A DNA stretch of 64,000 nt from Caulobacteraceae bacterium (GCA_030446805.1 JAUJMO010000001.1:825241-889240); one strand, 5' to 3'. Shown: positions 35,689-44,757, numbered from the stretch's first letter. The notes: generated by a model from the letters alone, not told the origin. Numbers and translations are program-made.

Positions 35689-36009
35689 ATGGCTGAGCAG
35701 CAAGCGAACCGAACGAACCCTCTCATCGGCCTCCAGGTCTTCGACTTCACCGGTCGAAAGCTGGGCCACATCGAAGAGGTCAAGCTCCAAGCCCACACCG
35801 GCGAGATCGACCAGGTCACGGTCGAGGACGACGGCCTCTTGGGATTTCGAAAGAAACGCTTCTCGGTGGCCTGGCCCATGCTGAGCTATAGCGAGACCCG
35901 GCACGCCCTGGTGTTCGCGCCCGGCGTCCACCGCGATCACGAGGAGCACTTGCCGCCTCCCGAAGCGCGCTCGGAACCGACGGATCGGGTCCCCTGGCCG
36001 CACCTCTAG
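35689..36009 (+). CDS. PRC-barrel domain protein
   Basis: The 106-residue protein contains one PRC-barrel (about 12-65: NPLIGLQVFDFTGRKLGHIE, then a TGEIDQVTVED strand) and a short Pro/His tail. PRC-barrels stabilise protein complexes, as in RimM or photosynthetic reaction centres, but single-domain members have no fixed role. ATG at 35689 has a clear AGAGGAGAG site 4 bases upstream. The preceding 137 bp carries a short CCCAA-TTGC-TTGGG hairpin at 35614-35627. Confidence 0.75.
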   Translation: MAEQQANRTNPLIGLQVFDFTGRKLGHIEEVKLQAHTGEIDQVTVEDDGLLGFRKKRFSVAWPMLSYSETRHALVFAPGVHRDHEEHLPPPEARSEPTDRVPWPHL

Positions 36010-36075
36010 GCCCTCCCGGCTGTTCAGCGGCGGTGCAGCGGGTCATATAGCGGCTTTCCTTGCTCCGAGACCCTG

Positions 36076-37173
36076 ATGGCTTTGAAAGTTGCGATCGTGG
36101 GCTTGCCCAATGTGGGCAAGTCCACGCTGTTCAATGCGCTGACTCAAACGGCGGCGGCCCAGGCGGCCAACTATCCCTTCTGCACCATCGAACCGAATGT
36201 CGGCGATGTCGCGGTGCCTGAGCCCCGGCTGGAAAGCTTAGCCGCAATCGCAGGTTCCAAGGAGATCATCCCCGCACGCATCAACTTTGTGGATGTGGCG
36301 GGGCTGGTGAGGGGCGCCAGCAAGGGCGAGGGCCTCGGAAACCAGTTCCTGGCCACCATCCGGGACACGGACGCGATCGCCTTTGTGGCCCGGTGCTTCG
36401 AAGGCGGCGACGTCACCCATGTGGAGGGCCGGGTCGATCCGATCGACGATCTGGAGATCATCGAAACCGAGCTGATGCTGGCCGACCTAGAGAGCTTGGA
36501 GAAGCGGGTCGACAATCTGACCAAGCGGGCCAAGGGCGGGGACAAGGAGTCGGCCGCGACCCTGAAGCTGGTGGAGCTGGCGCTGACGGAGCTGCGGGCC
36601 GGGCGCCCGGCCCGGCGGGCGGACGTGCCCAGGGAGGAGGAGAAGGGCTGGCGGATGCTGCAGCTGCTGACCTCCAAGCCCGCGCTGTATGTGTGCAATG
36701 TGGACGAGGAAAGCGCGGCCGCGGGCAATGCGCTCTCGGCCCGGGTGTTCGAGCGCGCCCGGGAGGAAGGCGCGGAGGCGGTGGTGATCTCCGCCAAGAT
36801 CGAGAGCGAGATCGCCCTCCTCCCACCCGATGAGCGGGCGGAGTTCCTGGAGGCTGTTGGACTGGAGGAACCGGGGCTGAACCGGCTGATCCGGGAGGCC
36901 TACAAGCTCTTGGGGCTGCGGACCTATTTCACCGCGGGTCCCAAGGAGGCGCGCGCCTGGACGATCGACGCGGGAGCGACCGCGCCGCAGGCGGCTGGGG
37001 TGATCCACAGCGACTTCGAAAAAGGCTTCATCCGGGCGGAAACCATCGCCTTTGACGACTATCTGGCGCTGAAGGGCGAGGCGGGCGCGCGCGAGGCGGG
37101 CAAGCTCCGCGCGGAGGGCAAGGGCTATGTGGTCAAGGACGGGGACGTGCTGAACTTCCTGTTCAGCGGCTAG
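36076..37173 (+). CDS. ychF: ribosome-associated ATPase YchF
   Basis: YchF is an Obg-family P-loop protein that binds ATP and associates with ribosomes. The 365-residue protein has G1 GLPNVGKSTLFNAL, G3 VDVAGLVRGASKGEGLGNQF, NVDEE in place of NKxD (the change tied to ATP preference) and a C-terminal TGS domain (LLGLRTYFTAGPKEARAWTI, AYVVKDGDVLNF-like end). Length is typical. It begins 66 bp after the PRC-barrel gene. Confidence 0.95.
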   Translation: MALKVAIVGLPNVGKSTLFNALTQTAAAQAANYPFCTIEPNVGDVAVPEPRLESLAAIAGSKEIIPARINFVDVAGLVRGASKGEGLGNQFLATIRDTDAIAFVARCFEGGDVTHVEGRVDPIDDLEIIETELMLADLESLEKRVDNLTKRAKGGDKESAATLKLVELALTELRAGRPARRADVPREEEKGWRMLQLLTSKPALYVCNVDEESAAAGNALSARVFERAREEGAEAVVISAKIESEIALLPPDERAEFLEAVGLEEPGLNRLIREAYKLLGLRTYFTAGPKEARAWTIDAGATAPQAAGVIHSDFEKGFIRAETIAFDDYLALKGEAGAREAGKLRAEGKGYVVKDGDVLNFLFSG

Positions 37174-37182
37174 AGGCCCGGA

Positions 37183-38199
37183 TCAGGCCGCCTCGGCCGC
37201 CCTCTCCTGCCCCAGCACCCCCAGCACCTCGGCGGCGATCTTGAAGCTGCGCAGCCGGGCGAGGTGATCGTAGGTCTGGGAGGTCAAGATCAGTTCGTCG
37301 GCGCCGGTGCGCGCGATGAAGCCCTGGAGCTGGCGCCGGACGGTCTCCGGCGCGCCCATGGCGGTGCAGGACAGCGCCTCGGCCAACATGGCCCGGGCTT
37401 CGGGCGGGAGGGTGTCGGCGTAGCCCGGAGCCGGCGGGGGCAGCGGCCCGGGCCGGCCGGTGCGCAGGTTGACAAAGGCCTGCTGGACGGAGGTGGCGAG
37501 GAGCCCCGCCTCCGCCTCGGTTTCCCCGGCGAAGACGTTGAACCCGGCTGCGGCGTAGGGCCGAGCCAGATAGGCGGACGGGCGGAAGTCCCGGCGGTAG
37601 ACGTGAAGCGCCTGCTCCAGCGCACGGGGCGCGAAATGGCTGGCGAAGGCGTAGGGCAGGCCCAGCACGGCTGCGAGCTGGGCGCCGTACAGGCTGGAGC
37701 CCAGGATCCAGACGGGGACGTTCAGGCCGGCCCCGGGCACGGCGGTCACGCGCTGGCCGGGTTGAACGGGCGCGAAATAGCCGATCAGCTCCAGCACATC
37801 CTGCGGAAACTCATCGACCTCGCCTTGCAGGGTGCGGCGAAGCGCACGGGCGGTGAGCCCGTCCGTGCCGGGGGCGCGGCCCACGCCCAGGTCGATCCGG
37901 CCCGGATGCAGCGCGGCCAAGGTGCCGAACTGCTCGGCGATGACAAGGGGCGCGTGGTTGGGCAGCATGATCCCGCCCGCGCCGACGCGGATGGTGGAGG
38001 TCCCGGCGGCGACATGGGCCAGCGCCACGGCGGTGGCGGCGCTGGCCACCCCCGGCATATTGTGGTGCTCGGCCATCCAGTAGCGGCGATAGCCCCAGCG
38101 CTCGGCGTGCCGGGCGAGGTCCAGGCTGTTGCGCAACGCCCCGCCCGCGTCGCCGCCCTCCACGATGGGCGACAGATCAAGGAGGGAGAAGGCGGTCAT
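37183..38199 (-). CDS. luciferase-like flavin monooxygenase (LLM family)
   Basis: The 338-residue protein matches the MsnO8-type bacterial luciferase-like family. Seen: [56 protein letters not shown] and [14 protein letters not shown]. It is predicted to use reduced flavin to oxidise an unknown substrate. ATG at 38199 fits the family; the longer frame to 38394 has no signal. It is convergent with ychF and marks the left edge of the accessory island. Confidence 0.87.
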   Translation of the reverse strand: MTAFSLLDLSPIVEGGDAGGALRNSLDLARHAERWGYRRYWMAEHHNMPGVASAATAVALAHVAAGTSTIRVGAGGIMLPNHAPLVIAEQFGTLAALHPGRIDLGVGRAPGTDGLTARALRRTLQGEVDEFPQDVLELIGYFAPVQPGQRVTAVPGAGLNVPVWILGSSLYGAQLAAVLGLPYAFASHFAPRALEQALHVYRRDFRPSAYLARPYAAAGFNVFAGETEAEAGLLATSVQQAFVNLRTGRPGPLPPPAPGYADTLPPEARAMLAEALSCTAMGAPETVRRQLQGFIARTGADELILTSQTYDHLARLRSFKIAAEVLGVLGQERAAEAA

Positions 38200-38539
38200 G
38201 GGCCCGATATAGGGGCCGGGCGATCGGGTGCGCGGATGATCCGGCCCAGCCGACCCCCTCTGGGCGCCTGACCTTGGCGCCTGGCGAGCGCGGCTGGAGC
38301 CGATCGGTACGGACGCGAGCCATGGGATGGAGCGCGCGGGCGAAGGCGCTGCCGTCCGTGAGTTCGCTAGCCACTCGCAGCCTGGAGCCCCCACCAGCCT
38401 TAGCCAGCAGCACCATCCTCCCTAGTGATGTCCGCTTCGCGCCAGGAGCAGACATCGGCCCCAAGCCGAGAGCGGACCTTAGGACGGTCTATCGGCTGCC
38501 GACCGTTGCTCACCTCACTCGGGGGAGGCAGAATCGGGC
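38200..38539. other. gene-free island border
   Basis: I see no credible gene in these 340 bp. Base composition drops relative to the flanking luciferase-like gene. The stretch contains one copy of the palindromic repeat at 38428-38455 and a nearby AGAGCGGACCTTAGG half-copy. It is the left border of the low-GC accessory region. Confidence 0.5.
38428..38455. repeat. island palindromic repeat, copy 1
   Basis: ATGTCCGCTTC and GGAGCAGACAT are near-complementary arms around GCGCCA. The unit matches copies 2 and 3 (GTCCGCTTTGCGCCAGAAGC followed by AGAC) with few substitutions. Both arms can pair with one mismatch, so the transcript would fold into a hairpin. Confidence 0.7.
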
Positions 38540-38944
38540 ATGCGAATGGCTCTCTGTGCCACACCGTTCTCCAAGTGTGCGCTGCTCGCGCTGAGCATCT
38601 GGGGCTGCGCTCCGGATCCTTCACCCCAGCTGGCCTCGCAGGACATTCGATTGGCCAGGGCTCTCGTTGGCGGCTGGGTTCGCGAGGGTGATGACTGCGC
38701 CGGTGATGCGGGGGTCGTCTACGCCGCCGATGGGACCTTCGCTGCTTACGACGTGAGCGGGACGTGGAGCTTGAGACGCAATCGACTAACCACCGTGATC
38801 TTGGAACGAGGCGAGCCCGACGAGCTGGCGGTCAGGCTTCCGCAGCCGGAGCGTCAGGTCTCGACGATCGTATCCACGTCGAACAACCGGCTGATCGAAC
38901 GCTGGAGCGACGGATCGATCCACACCTTTGCCCGGTGCCGATAG
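38540..38944 (+). CDS. small hypothetical lipoprotein
   Basis: The 134-residue protein has a signal with lipobox-like SIWGC (residues about 19-23, CALLALSIWGCAPDP). A short beta-rich domain follows, of the kind that measures out GGWVREGDDCAGDAGVVYAADGTFAAYDVSGTWSL-type repeats of one lipocalin-like fold. There are three cysteines after the lipobox. No named family recognised; function unknown. It lies in the accessory island and has more A/T than core genes. Confidence 0.6.
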   Translation: MRMALCATPFSKCALLALSIWGCAPDPSPQLASQDIRLARALVGGWVREGDDCAGDAGVVYAADGTFAAYDVSGTWSLRRNRLTTVILERGEPDELAVRLPQPERQVSTIVSTSNNRLIERWSDGSIHTFARCR

Positions 38945-39055
38945 AAGGTCCGCTGCGCGCCGGCAGCCGTCATTCAGTCGACCCGCGAGGATCGGCCCGA
39001 GGTCAGCCTAAAGGGGTGAGCGGACACCAGAACCTTCCTGGGCCATAAAGGGTAG

Positions 39056-40048
39056 ATGACGGGTGCTCGGTTTCGTGAGGCAGTCGATATCGCGGCCGGA
39101 TTGGTGGTGGCCAGCGGCGCTGCCTCGGCCCTCATAGCTTTGCTGACTGCAGAAGTTCGCCTCTTCACGCTGGCTTTCGCCATCGTGTCGGTCGTCGCGT
39201 TTATTCTCGGCCTGCCGATGTATCTGGCGGCCCGAGCGACGCGAAGGGACACTCCTGTCCTGCTATCGGTCATGGGTTTTATCGTCGGCGCAGCGATTCC
39301 CAGCATGCTGGTGCTCGCGGGCCCCGCAGCGGACCAAGCTTCAATCGGTGGAACGGCCACGATCATCGATGGCTCCTACACGGCGGCGGGATGGCTGCAG
39401 AATCTCGCGCTGGTCGGGACGTTTGGACTTCTCGGCACGGGTGCGGCGCTTCTGTTCTGGCGAGTCGTCCGCCGAAGAGAGCCGAGTGAAGACGTGCACG
39501 GGGAACAGTCATCCCATAGGACCTTACGGACGACTCTGTTGTCCGTTACGGCCGCCGGTTTCATCGTAGCGGCCTTTATCGTTCCTCGGGCTACTGCTGA
39601 CCGAAGTTGCCACAACCCGATGCGAGACGGTCGCAACTCCATCGCGCCAGTCGCGAGCTTCGATCTTCGCGTTGGAGTCGACGAATGGCGGGCCATCGAA
39701 AGTGAGATGGAACAGTTCCGGCGTGCCGGCGAGTGGTTGATTAGAAGCGATGTCAGAACCGACGAGAGCTTTCGCTGGCTACAAATCAGTATGTGCAGGC
39801 AGTCGGGGACCAACATCTTCGTTCAAGGCCTGCCTGACCAAAGCGAGGTGAGCTTCTTTATCTTTCAGCCGCAGGGCGGCTCAAGCTGGGAGCAGGACTT
39901 CCAAACGCTCTACAAACGCATCAGCGGCCGGTGGCCAACCAAGATCGTCTTCGAGGATCATCAAGGCAGAGAGTCCAGTCCGCCTGACTGGGTCGATGCG
40001 AAGGCCGGAATCGGTGAGGCCACGCCGAGTGGTAACCGCAACCCCTGA
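39056..40048 (+). CDS. hypothetical membrane protein
   Basis: The 330-residue protein has about five hydrophobic helices in the first 180 residues (AAGLVVASGAASALIALL, LFTLAFAIVSVVAFILGL, SVMGFIVGAAIPSMLVLAG, ALVGTFGLLGTGAALLFW, TTLLSVTAAGFIVAAFIV). A soluble domain follows to the end, with two cysteines (SCHNPM, SMCRQSG). I do not recognise the family. ATG at 39056 with GGGTAG just before it. It is in the same direction as the small lipoprotein, 111 bp away, and could form one unit with it. Confidence 0.6.
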   Translation: MTGARFREAVDIAAGLVVASGAASALIALLTAEVRLFTLAFAIVSVVAFILGLPMYLAARATRRDTPVLLSVMGFIVGAAIPSMLVLAGPAADQASIGGTATIIDGSYTAAGWLQNLALVGTFGLLGTGAALLFWRVVRRREPSEDVHGEQSSHRTLRTTLLSVTAAGFIVAAFIVPRATADRSCHNPMRDGRNSIAPVASFDLRVGVDEWRAIESEMEQFRRAGEWLIRSDVRTDESFRWLQISMCRQSGTNIFVQGLPDQSEVSFFIFQPQGGSSWEQDFQTLYKRISGRWPTKIVFEDHQGRESSPPDWVDAKAGIGEATPSGNRNP

Positions 40049-40150
40049 GTGTGAACCCAGCCGAACCGGCAAACGTGCAGGCTCAGGCTCTATTCCGAAA
40101 GCGGACGGGCTGAACGTCGGCTGCGAGTCACAAGCGGTCACCTGCCCTGC

Positions 40151-40174
40151 GTCCGCTCTGCGCCAGAAGCGGAC
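40151..40174. repeat. island palindromic repeat, copy 2
   Basis: GTCCGCT at 40151-40157 and AGCGGAC at 40168-40174 are perfect inverted arms around CTGCGCCAGA. It lies just downstream of the 113-residue gene on the minus strand, so it could act as its terminator. Confidence 0.75.
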
Positions 40175-40191
40175 GTTGGTGCTGCCCGATG

Positions 40192-40533
40192 CTACTTCGA
40201 GGTCGAAGCACCTTCGGTTGCAAGGTCCTCGCGCCAGATCACGCCGTTTCCCCAGTAACGAATGAGGCGCGTAGTGCCCTTGTTGACTCGGATCTCGAAC
40301 CAGGACTGATCACACCACAACGCCTCGCTGCCCGTTGTCATCCCTCCAAGCTCGATTTCACCAACCTCATCACCCTCACACGCGATCACGTCCCACAACA
40401 TCTCGACCCCGCCGATCGACGCCTGGATGGTGCCCCCCCACTCGTCCCTTGGCTCAAAGAGGATGGTGTATGGGCCCTCGACCCCGACGAACGACGCGCT
40501 GAAGGGGGGCGGAACCGTTGTTCTGGTTGGCAC
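40192..40533 (-). CDS. hypothetical protein flanked by palindromic repeats
   Basis: I chose GTG 40533 because AGGAGG precedes it by about 10 bases. The 113-residue product (MPTRTTVPPPFSASFVG..., PYTILFEPRDEWGGTIQA, WFEIRVNKGTTRLIRYWGNG, VIWREDL) has the even composition of a real soluble protein. The open frame extends further upstream to 40923, but that part is Arg/Ser/Cys-rich and looks non-coding. Repeat copies 2 and 3 sit about 20-40 bp from its two ends. No family recognised. Confidence 0.55.
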   Translation of the reverse strand: MPTRTTVPPPFSASFVGVEGPYTILFEPRDEWGGTIQASIGGVEMLWDVIACEGDEVGEIELGGMTTGSEALWCDQSWFEIRVNKGTTRLIRYWGNGVIWREDLATEGASTSK

Positions 40534-40570
40534 AGCTTCTTTGCCTCCTACGACACCGAGACGAAGCCAG

Positions 40571-40594
40571 GTCCGCTTTGCGCCAGAAGCAGAC
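40571..40594. repeat. island palindromic repeat, copy 3
   Basis: GTCCGCTT at the left pairs with AAGCAGAC at the right with one mismatch, around TGCGCCAG. It is nearly identical to copy 2 and lies 38 bp upstream of the 113-residue gene's GTG. Confidence 0.75.
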
Positions 40595-40743
40595 TCTCCC
40601 CCTGCACGCGAGCTGGCGGCCGGATCGCACGATCCGGGTCGACGGCAGTCCCATTTACCCTTCTGGACGACAGAACAGCGACGGTATCCACTCGAAGCGC
40701 CGTAACGCTGCGTGCGGGCGCAGCTCATCGCAGCCTGGCAAAA

Positions 40744-41574
40744 ATGGGTCAGACAATCGCTACACTCGCCAGCTGCGTTGCCCAGTGGCGACCGCTCGAG
40801 CAGGAACGTGCGCAAGTGCTCGCCACTCACCCGGTGAGTGGTGAAGAGCGGCTGACCGAGACACCGGCGTGGCTTTTTCGCGGAGAGCGCGAGGAGTACC
40901 CGACCACCTGTTCGTCCTTTCACCGCTTCTCACAGTGCCAGCTGTCTGAAGCGGCTCAGGCCGAGGTGCTTGCAGCCACCAAGCGGTTGGACTTCATCCT
41001 CCGCGAGCGCGGCCTGCATCCGATGTACTCAACGGCGCTCCTGCAGCACTACTCCCTTCCGACCGAGATGCTGGACATGACGTCCTCACTGGACGACGCT
41101 GCCGCGTTCGCTGCCTACCGAAACGACGGGTCTCCGGGAGTCCTGATGGCGTTCCCGGCGTCAGTGCTGGCGGCGAACGGAGTTCTAATCGAGCTGAGCG
41201 AGATCCACTTTGCGAGGCGGCCTCGCCACCAGCATGCCTACTGCTGGTTCCACCGGACCGAGCCAGACTTGCAGGAGGGTGGGCTGCAGAGCGCATTGAA
41301 AGCCAGGCGGGCGTTATTCCAAGGCAGCCAGCCTGATCTGGAGCGATAGGTAGAGCACTACCATTCCATTTGCGGCCCCCCGAACACCGACCCTACGTCC
41401 GGCCTGTTGAACAAGTTGCTCCACGACGAGGTGATGCTGGATAGGACACGCGGCGTGCGTTTCACGATGAGCACTGAGGCCACGAATTGGCTGGAGGAAC
41501 GAATACCCTTCGCCCCGATTCCGCTCCGAAGGACAGCGGACGACATGCTCGAACCAGTCTGGGAGCGGTTCTAG
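40744..41574 (+). pseudogene. FRG-domain protein gene interrupted by an in-frame TAG
   Basis: From ATG 40744 the frame encodes 201 residues with the FRG motif (WLFRGERE, F45-R46-G47) and the family's second block LQHYSLPTEMLDMTSSLDDA. It meets TAG at 41347-41349. The same frame then stays open to TAG 41572-41574. It reads VEHYHSICGPPNTDPTSGLL, then DEVMLDRTRGVRFTMS and LEERIPFAPIPLRRTADD, which looks like a protein C-terminus of this family. One base change therefore splits a gene of about 276 codons. The N-terminal part may still be made. Amber readthrough is possible but less likely. FRG domains have no agreed biochemical function. Confidence 0.7.
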
Positions 41575-41593
41575 GATATGCGAGCGGCGCAGG

Positions 41594-41812
41594 CTGGGCC
41601 TGCTGCGGTGTGGCAGACGCGCGCTGTTCTCCATCCTGGTGCTGATGGCGATCGTGACCACCCTAATGGCCTCGCCGCTCTTCGAACTGGCTTACGGCCG
41701 CAAGGCGCGACAGCAAGGCACCCTTGGTGCGCTTGAGGACACGGCAGGCCGGGAGTTCGACGTGGGCGCTTCCATCATCTTCACTCGCATCACCCTTCAA
41801 GGACCTGCATGA
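41594..41812 (+). pseudogene. C-terminal remnant of a cation/proton antiporter gene
   Basis: The frame from about 41594 to TGA 41810-41812 encodes LFSILVLMAIVTTLMASPLF followed by ELAYGRKARQQGTLGALED. This matches the last membrane helix and tail of CPA2/Kef-type Na+(K+)/H+ antiporters. There is no start codon with a ribosome site and the rest of the about 400-residue transporter is absent, so this is a stub. Its stop overlaps the KAP gene start (ATGA). Identification rests on family memory of that helix, not on a search. Confidence 0.55.
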
Positions 41813-44757
41813 GCAAGCAACCGCCCCCCGACGAGCTCAGCGAGGCCGAGCGGGGCTCTACGCCGAGCTGGAGCGCCCTTGCTGAGCAGGTCGCTGTGGC
41901 CCTGGGCGTCCGGACGCTCCGCTCCCCCACCCTCCGGACGGTGATCGAGCGGGGGGTACGGTACGTTCGCGGTGGTGAGGGCGACCGCGCGCTCGTATTC
42001 GACCGCCGCGCGCTCTTTCTGGGGTTCGTCGCAGCCGGCCAGGAGGATCCGGACTCGATCCACTACGGGAACACCGCCTCCTGGTTCGTCCATTGGTTGG
42101 GGCGGCGGGTCGGTCGGGCGAACCTTGGCTCGGCGCTCGCCCGCGCCCGCATGGCGGACACGGATCAAGTGTTCCGGGCCCTTTCAAGCGGCCGCAAAGT
42201 GACGCTGTCCCCGTCCGTCTACGGCCTCTTGCGGCCGGCGGAGGCCCTCGCCGCCTCCACGATCGACCGTCCCGCCTTTGAAGCTCGGCACGTCTTCAGC
42301 GTCATGATCCTCAGCGGGGCCTTGACGGCCCAGGTGCAGGATCTCCTCGGGGTGAAGCTCACGCCCCGCGACCTGGACGAACTCAAGCGGGAGCTGGCGG
42401 AACGCATCCTGGAGAACCCGGAGCCGCAGGAGACGCGCGAGCGATGGTTCCGGGCCCTTGAACTCGTCCACAGCCTCCCCGACGAGGAGGGTCACGGCGC
42501 ACCTGTCGACGAGCCGGACGGAGTGTCTCCCTTCAGGAATGACGCGCCGGGCGGAGCGGACGTGCTGGGCACCGAGCGGGACGTCCGCGCGCTGGCCCGC
42601 CTCATGTGCCTGAAGAGCTCGGCCCCGCTCGCGGTCGCCATCTTCGGGGAATGGGGCTCCGGCAAGTCGACCTTCATGGATCGGCTCGACTGGGAGGTGG
42701 AGGCCATCACCGCGGAAGCCTCACGGAGCCCGTCTTCTCCAGTAACACCCGAGACGGAGTTTGTGCGCCGGGTGGTGCAGGTGCGCTTCAACGCTTGGCA
42801 CTTCGTGGACGCCAATCTGTGGGCCAGCCTTACGGCGGAGTTCTTCGATCAGCTCCGCGCAGGCGGGCACGCCCTCGCGCGGAAGGCCAGCCACGCGGAG
42901 CTGGTGGCCAGGGTGAACAGCCACGTTCACGCCCTCAGCACCGAGACGGAGAAGACGCGTCGGTCGGTGGACGAAAGCGGCAAAACCCTGCGTGACGCTC
43001 AAAGCCGGCGCGACGAGGCGGCCGTAGCCGTCCGAAGCGCAGGCCGACACGCCCTTGGAGAAGCCTCGCTCACTGTTCTGGGCGAGCTCTACGCCTCGCA
43101 GCGCGCGAACCTGTCCGCCCTCGGCCTCGCCGTCTCAGGCGTCGACACGGCCAAAGCCGTGGACGCGATCGTCGACGCCGCCAAGAGCTCCGACACAATA
43201 GTCGGGCGCTGCACGGTCATCGCACGAGTCCTCGCCAAGTCCCGCTGGCGGCTTTGGACGACCGTGATCATGACCGTCATCTTCCTGGGGGGCGTCGCAG
43301 CTCTCTGGGCCCGGCGCGACGACGCTTTCACCCTTGCGATCGGGATGGTCAGCGCCGTCGGCGGCTTCGGCATGGCGTGTCTGGCGGCCGCGCCCGCAAT
43401 CCGCATCGTCGCCGAGGCGACCCGGCGCGCAGCGGACATCGCGGGGCGCGTCGACCAGGCGGAGGGTGACGCGCTCAAAGCGCTGCTCGGCGCCGAGGCG
43501 GGCCTGCAGGACGCCGCGCGAGAGGCCGAGGCGCGCCAGTCCGCGGCCCGGACGGCCGAGCAGCGGCTGGCTCGGTATGTGGATCCGAAGGCGGCAGCCA
43601 ACCCGCCTCGCCTTCTGCGCTACGTGCTGGAGGATGATCCGGACACCCGCGCGCTTCAGGCCGACCTCGGACTGCTCGCCCGCGCCCGCAGGCTGTTCGA
43701 GGCCGTCGACCAAATCGTCCGTGAGGAGCGCGGCAAGCCCCACGGCTCCCAGCTGGACGGCGAAGTGCCCGACCGGGTGGTCATCTACATCGACGACCTC
43801 GACCGCTGCACGGAGGCGCAGGTCTACAACGTCCTGCAGGCCATCCACCTCCTGCTTGCGTTCGAGCTGTTCGTGGTGGTGGTCGGAGTCGACGCTGGGC
43901 GGGTGGAGAGCGCACTCGCCCATGCGCTGAAGGAGCCCGCCTCAGCGGGCGGCCACCCGGTCGCGGAGGGGGGCGGGGGCGAGACTCCGAATCAGAGGCT
44001 ACGCCAGGAGGCGGCGCGCTATTTGCAGAAGATCTTCCAAGTCGCCTTCTGGCTCGAGGGGCTGCACTCCGGGGCGGACGGGGGGAGCTTCGGCCGCTAT
44101 GTCCAATCGCTGACGGAGTTCGACACGGCCGTCGACCATTCTGGAGCGCCCACGGCCTCCTCCCCGTCCCCGGCGCCGCCCGAAAGCGTCGCGGACTCCG
44201 GCCCCGACATGCCAACCAGCCCTCCGCCCGAGGAGTTCAAGCCCCTGGATGAAGGTTCGCCGGCGCTCGCCGCGATCCGGCTCTCGCCAGCGGAGGCGGA
44301 GTTCCTGGGCTCCCCCATCATAGGCGCGCTCGCGGCCACCACCCCAAGGGCCGTCAAACGCCTAGTCAACACCTACCGCCTGGTAAGAGCCCGGCTGGCC
44401 GACAGCGGAGTCTCGGTCCTGGGTGCGGGCGGCGCGCCGCCCGCCTACCCCCTCATCGCCCTGCTCGTGGCCGTGGAGACCGGGCAGTCCGTCGCGGTCG
44501 CCGACGACCTCTACGAGGGCCTTATGGAGCTAAGCCCTGGCGAGGCCATCATGCAGGCCGCGTTGACGGACATCCGGAGCGGCGATCTGAAGTCCGAGGC
44601 GAAACCCCACAGGGTGACCCAGGCCGTCGCCGGTTGCCCCGCACTCCGCCCGGCCCTCGAAGCTGCCTACCGCCTGCGGGGCGCAAGTCTGGTCGCTGGA
44701 GACATGCAGGAGGTGGCTCGGGTGGCCAGGCGGTACTCGTTCAATCGCTACGCCTGA
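41809..44757 (+). CDS. KAP-family P-loop NTPase with membrane hairpin
   Basis: The 982-residue protein has a soluble N-terminal module (1 to about 240, with a ClpN-like FEARHVFSVMILSG stretch) and a KAP NTPase domain. Walker A is G280-EWGSGKS-T288; Walker B is VVIYIDDLDRC near 657-667. Between them lie a coiled segment (about 385-430) and two membrane helices near 482-502 and 506-535, as in KAP proteins. A Pro/Ser-rich insert (about 780-830) precedes the C-terminal KAP segment TPRAVKRLVNTYRLVRARL. AAGGA precedes ATG 41809. PifA of plasmid F, a KAP protein, blocks phage T7; a defence role here is an inference from family and island context. Confidence 0.88.
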   Translation: MSKQPPPDELSEAERGSTPSWSALAEQVAVALGVRTLRSPTLRTVIERGVRYVRGGEGDRALVFDRRALFLGFVAAGQEDPDSIHYGNTASWFVHWLGRRVGRANLGSALARARMADTDQVFRALSSGRKVTLSPSVYGLLRPAEALAASTIDRPAFEARHVFSVMILSGALTAQVQDLLGVKLTPRDLDELKRELAERILENPEPQETRERWFRALELVHSLPDEEGHGAPVDEPDGVSPFRNDAPGGADVLGTERDVRALARLMCLKSSAPLAVAIFGEWGSGKSTFMDRLDWEVEAITAEASRSPSSPVTPETEFVRRVVQVRFNAWHFVDANLWASLTAEFFDQLRAGGHALARKASHAELVARVNSHVHALSTETEKTRRSVDESGKTLRDAQSRRDEAAVAVRSAGRHALGEASLTVLGELYASQRANLSALGLAVSGVDTAKAVDAIVDAAKSSDTIVGRCTVIARVLAKSRWRLWTTVIMTVIFLGGVAALWARRDDAFTLAIGMVSAVGGFGMACLAAAPAIRIVAEATRRAADIAGRVDQAEGDALKALLGAEAGLQDAAREAEARQSAARTAEQRLARYVDPKAAANPPRLLRYVLEDDPDTRALQADLGLLARARRLFEAVDQIVREERGKPHGSQLDGEVPDRVVIYIDDLDRCTEAQVYNVLQAIHLLLAFELFVVVVGVDAGRVESALAHALKEPASAGGHPVAEGGGGETPNQRLRQEAARYLQKIFQVAFWLEGLHSGADGGSFGRYVQSLTEFDTAVDHSGAPTASSPSPAPPESVADSGPDMPTSPPPEEFKPLDEGSPALAAIRLSPAEAEFLGSPIIGALAATTPRAVKRLVNTYRLVRARLADSGVSVLGAGGAPPAYPLIALLVAVETGQSVAVADDLYEGLMELSPGEAIMQAALTDIRSGDLKSEAKPHRVTQAVAGCPALRPALEAAYRLRGASLVAGDMQEVARVARRYSFNRYA

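Noticed and set aside
40534-40923. Upstream extension of the 113-residue gene
   Set aside because: It reads through the palindromic repeat and is Cys/Arg/Ser-rich; the AGGAGG site supports the short start.
41314-41661. 115-codon minus-strand frame over the FRG gene end
   Set aside because: The plus frame has the FRG family pattern on both sides of the TAG; the minus frame has no ribosome site.
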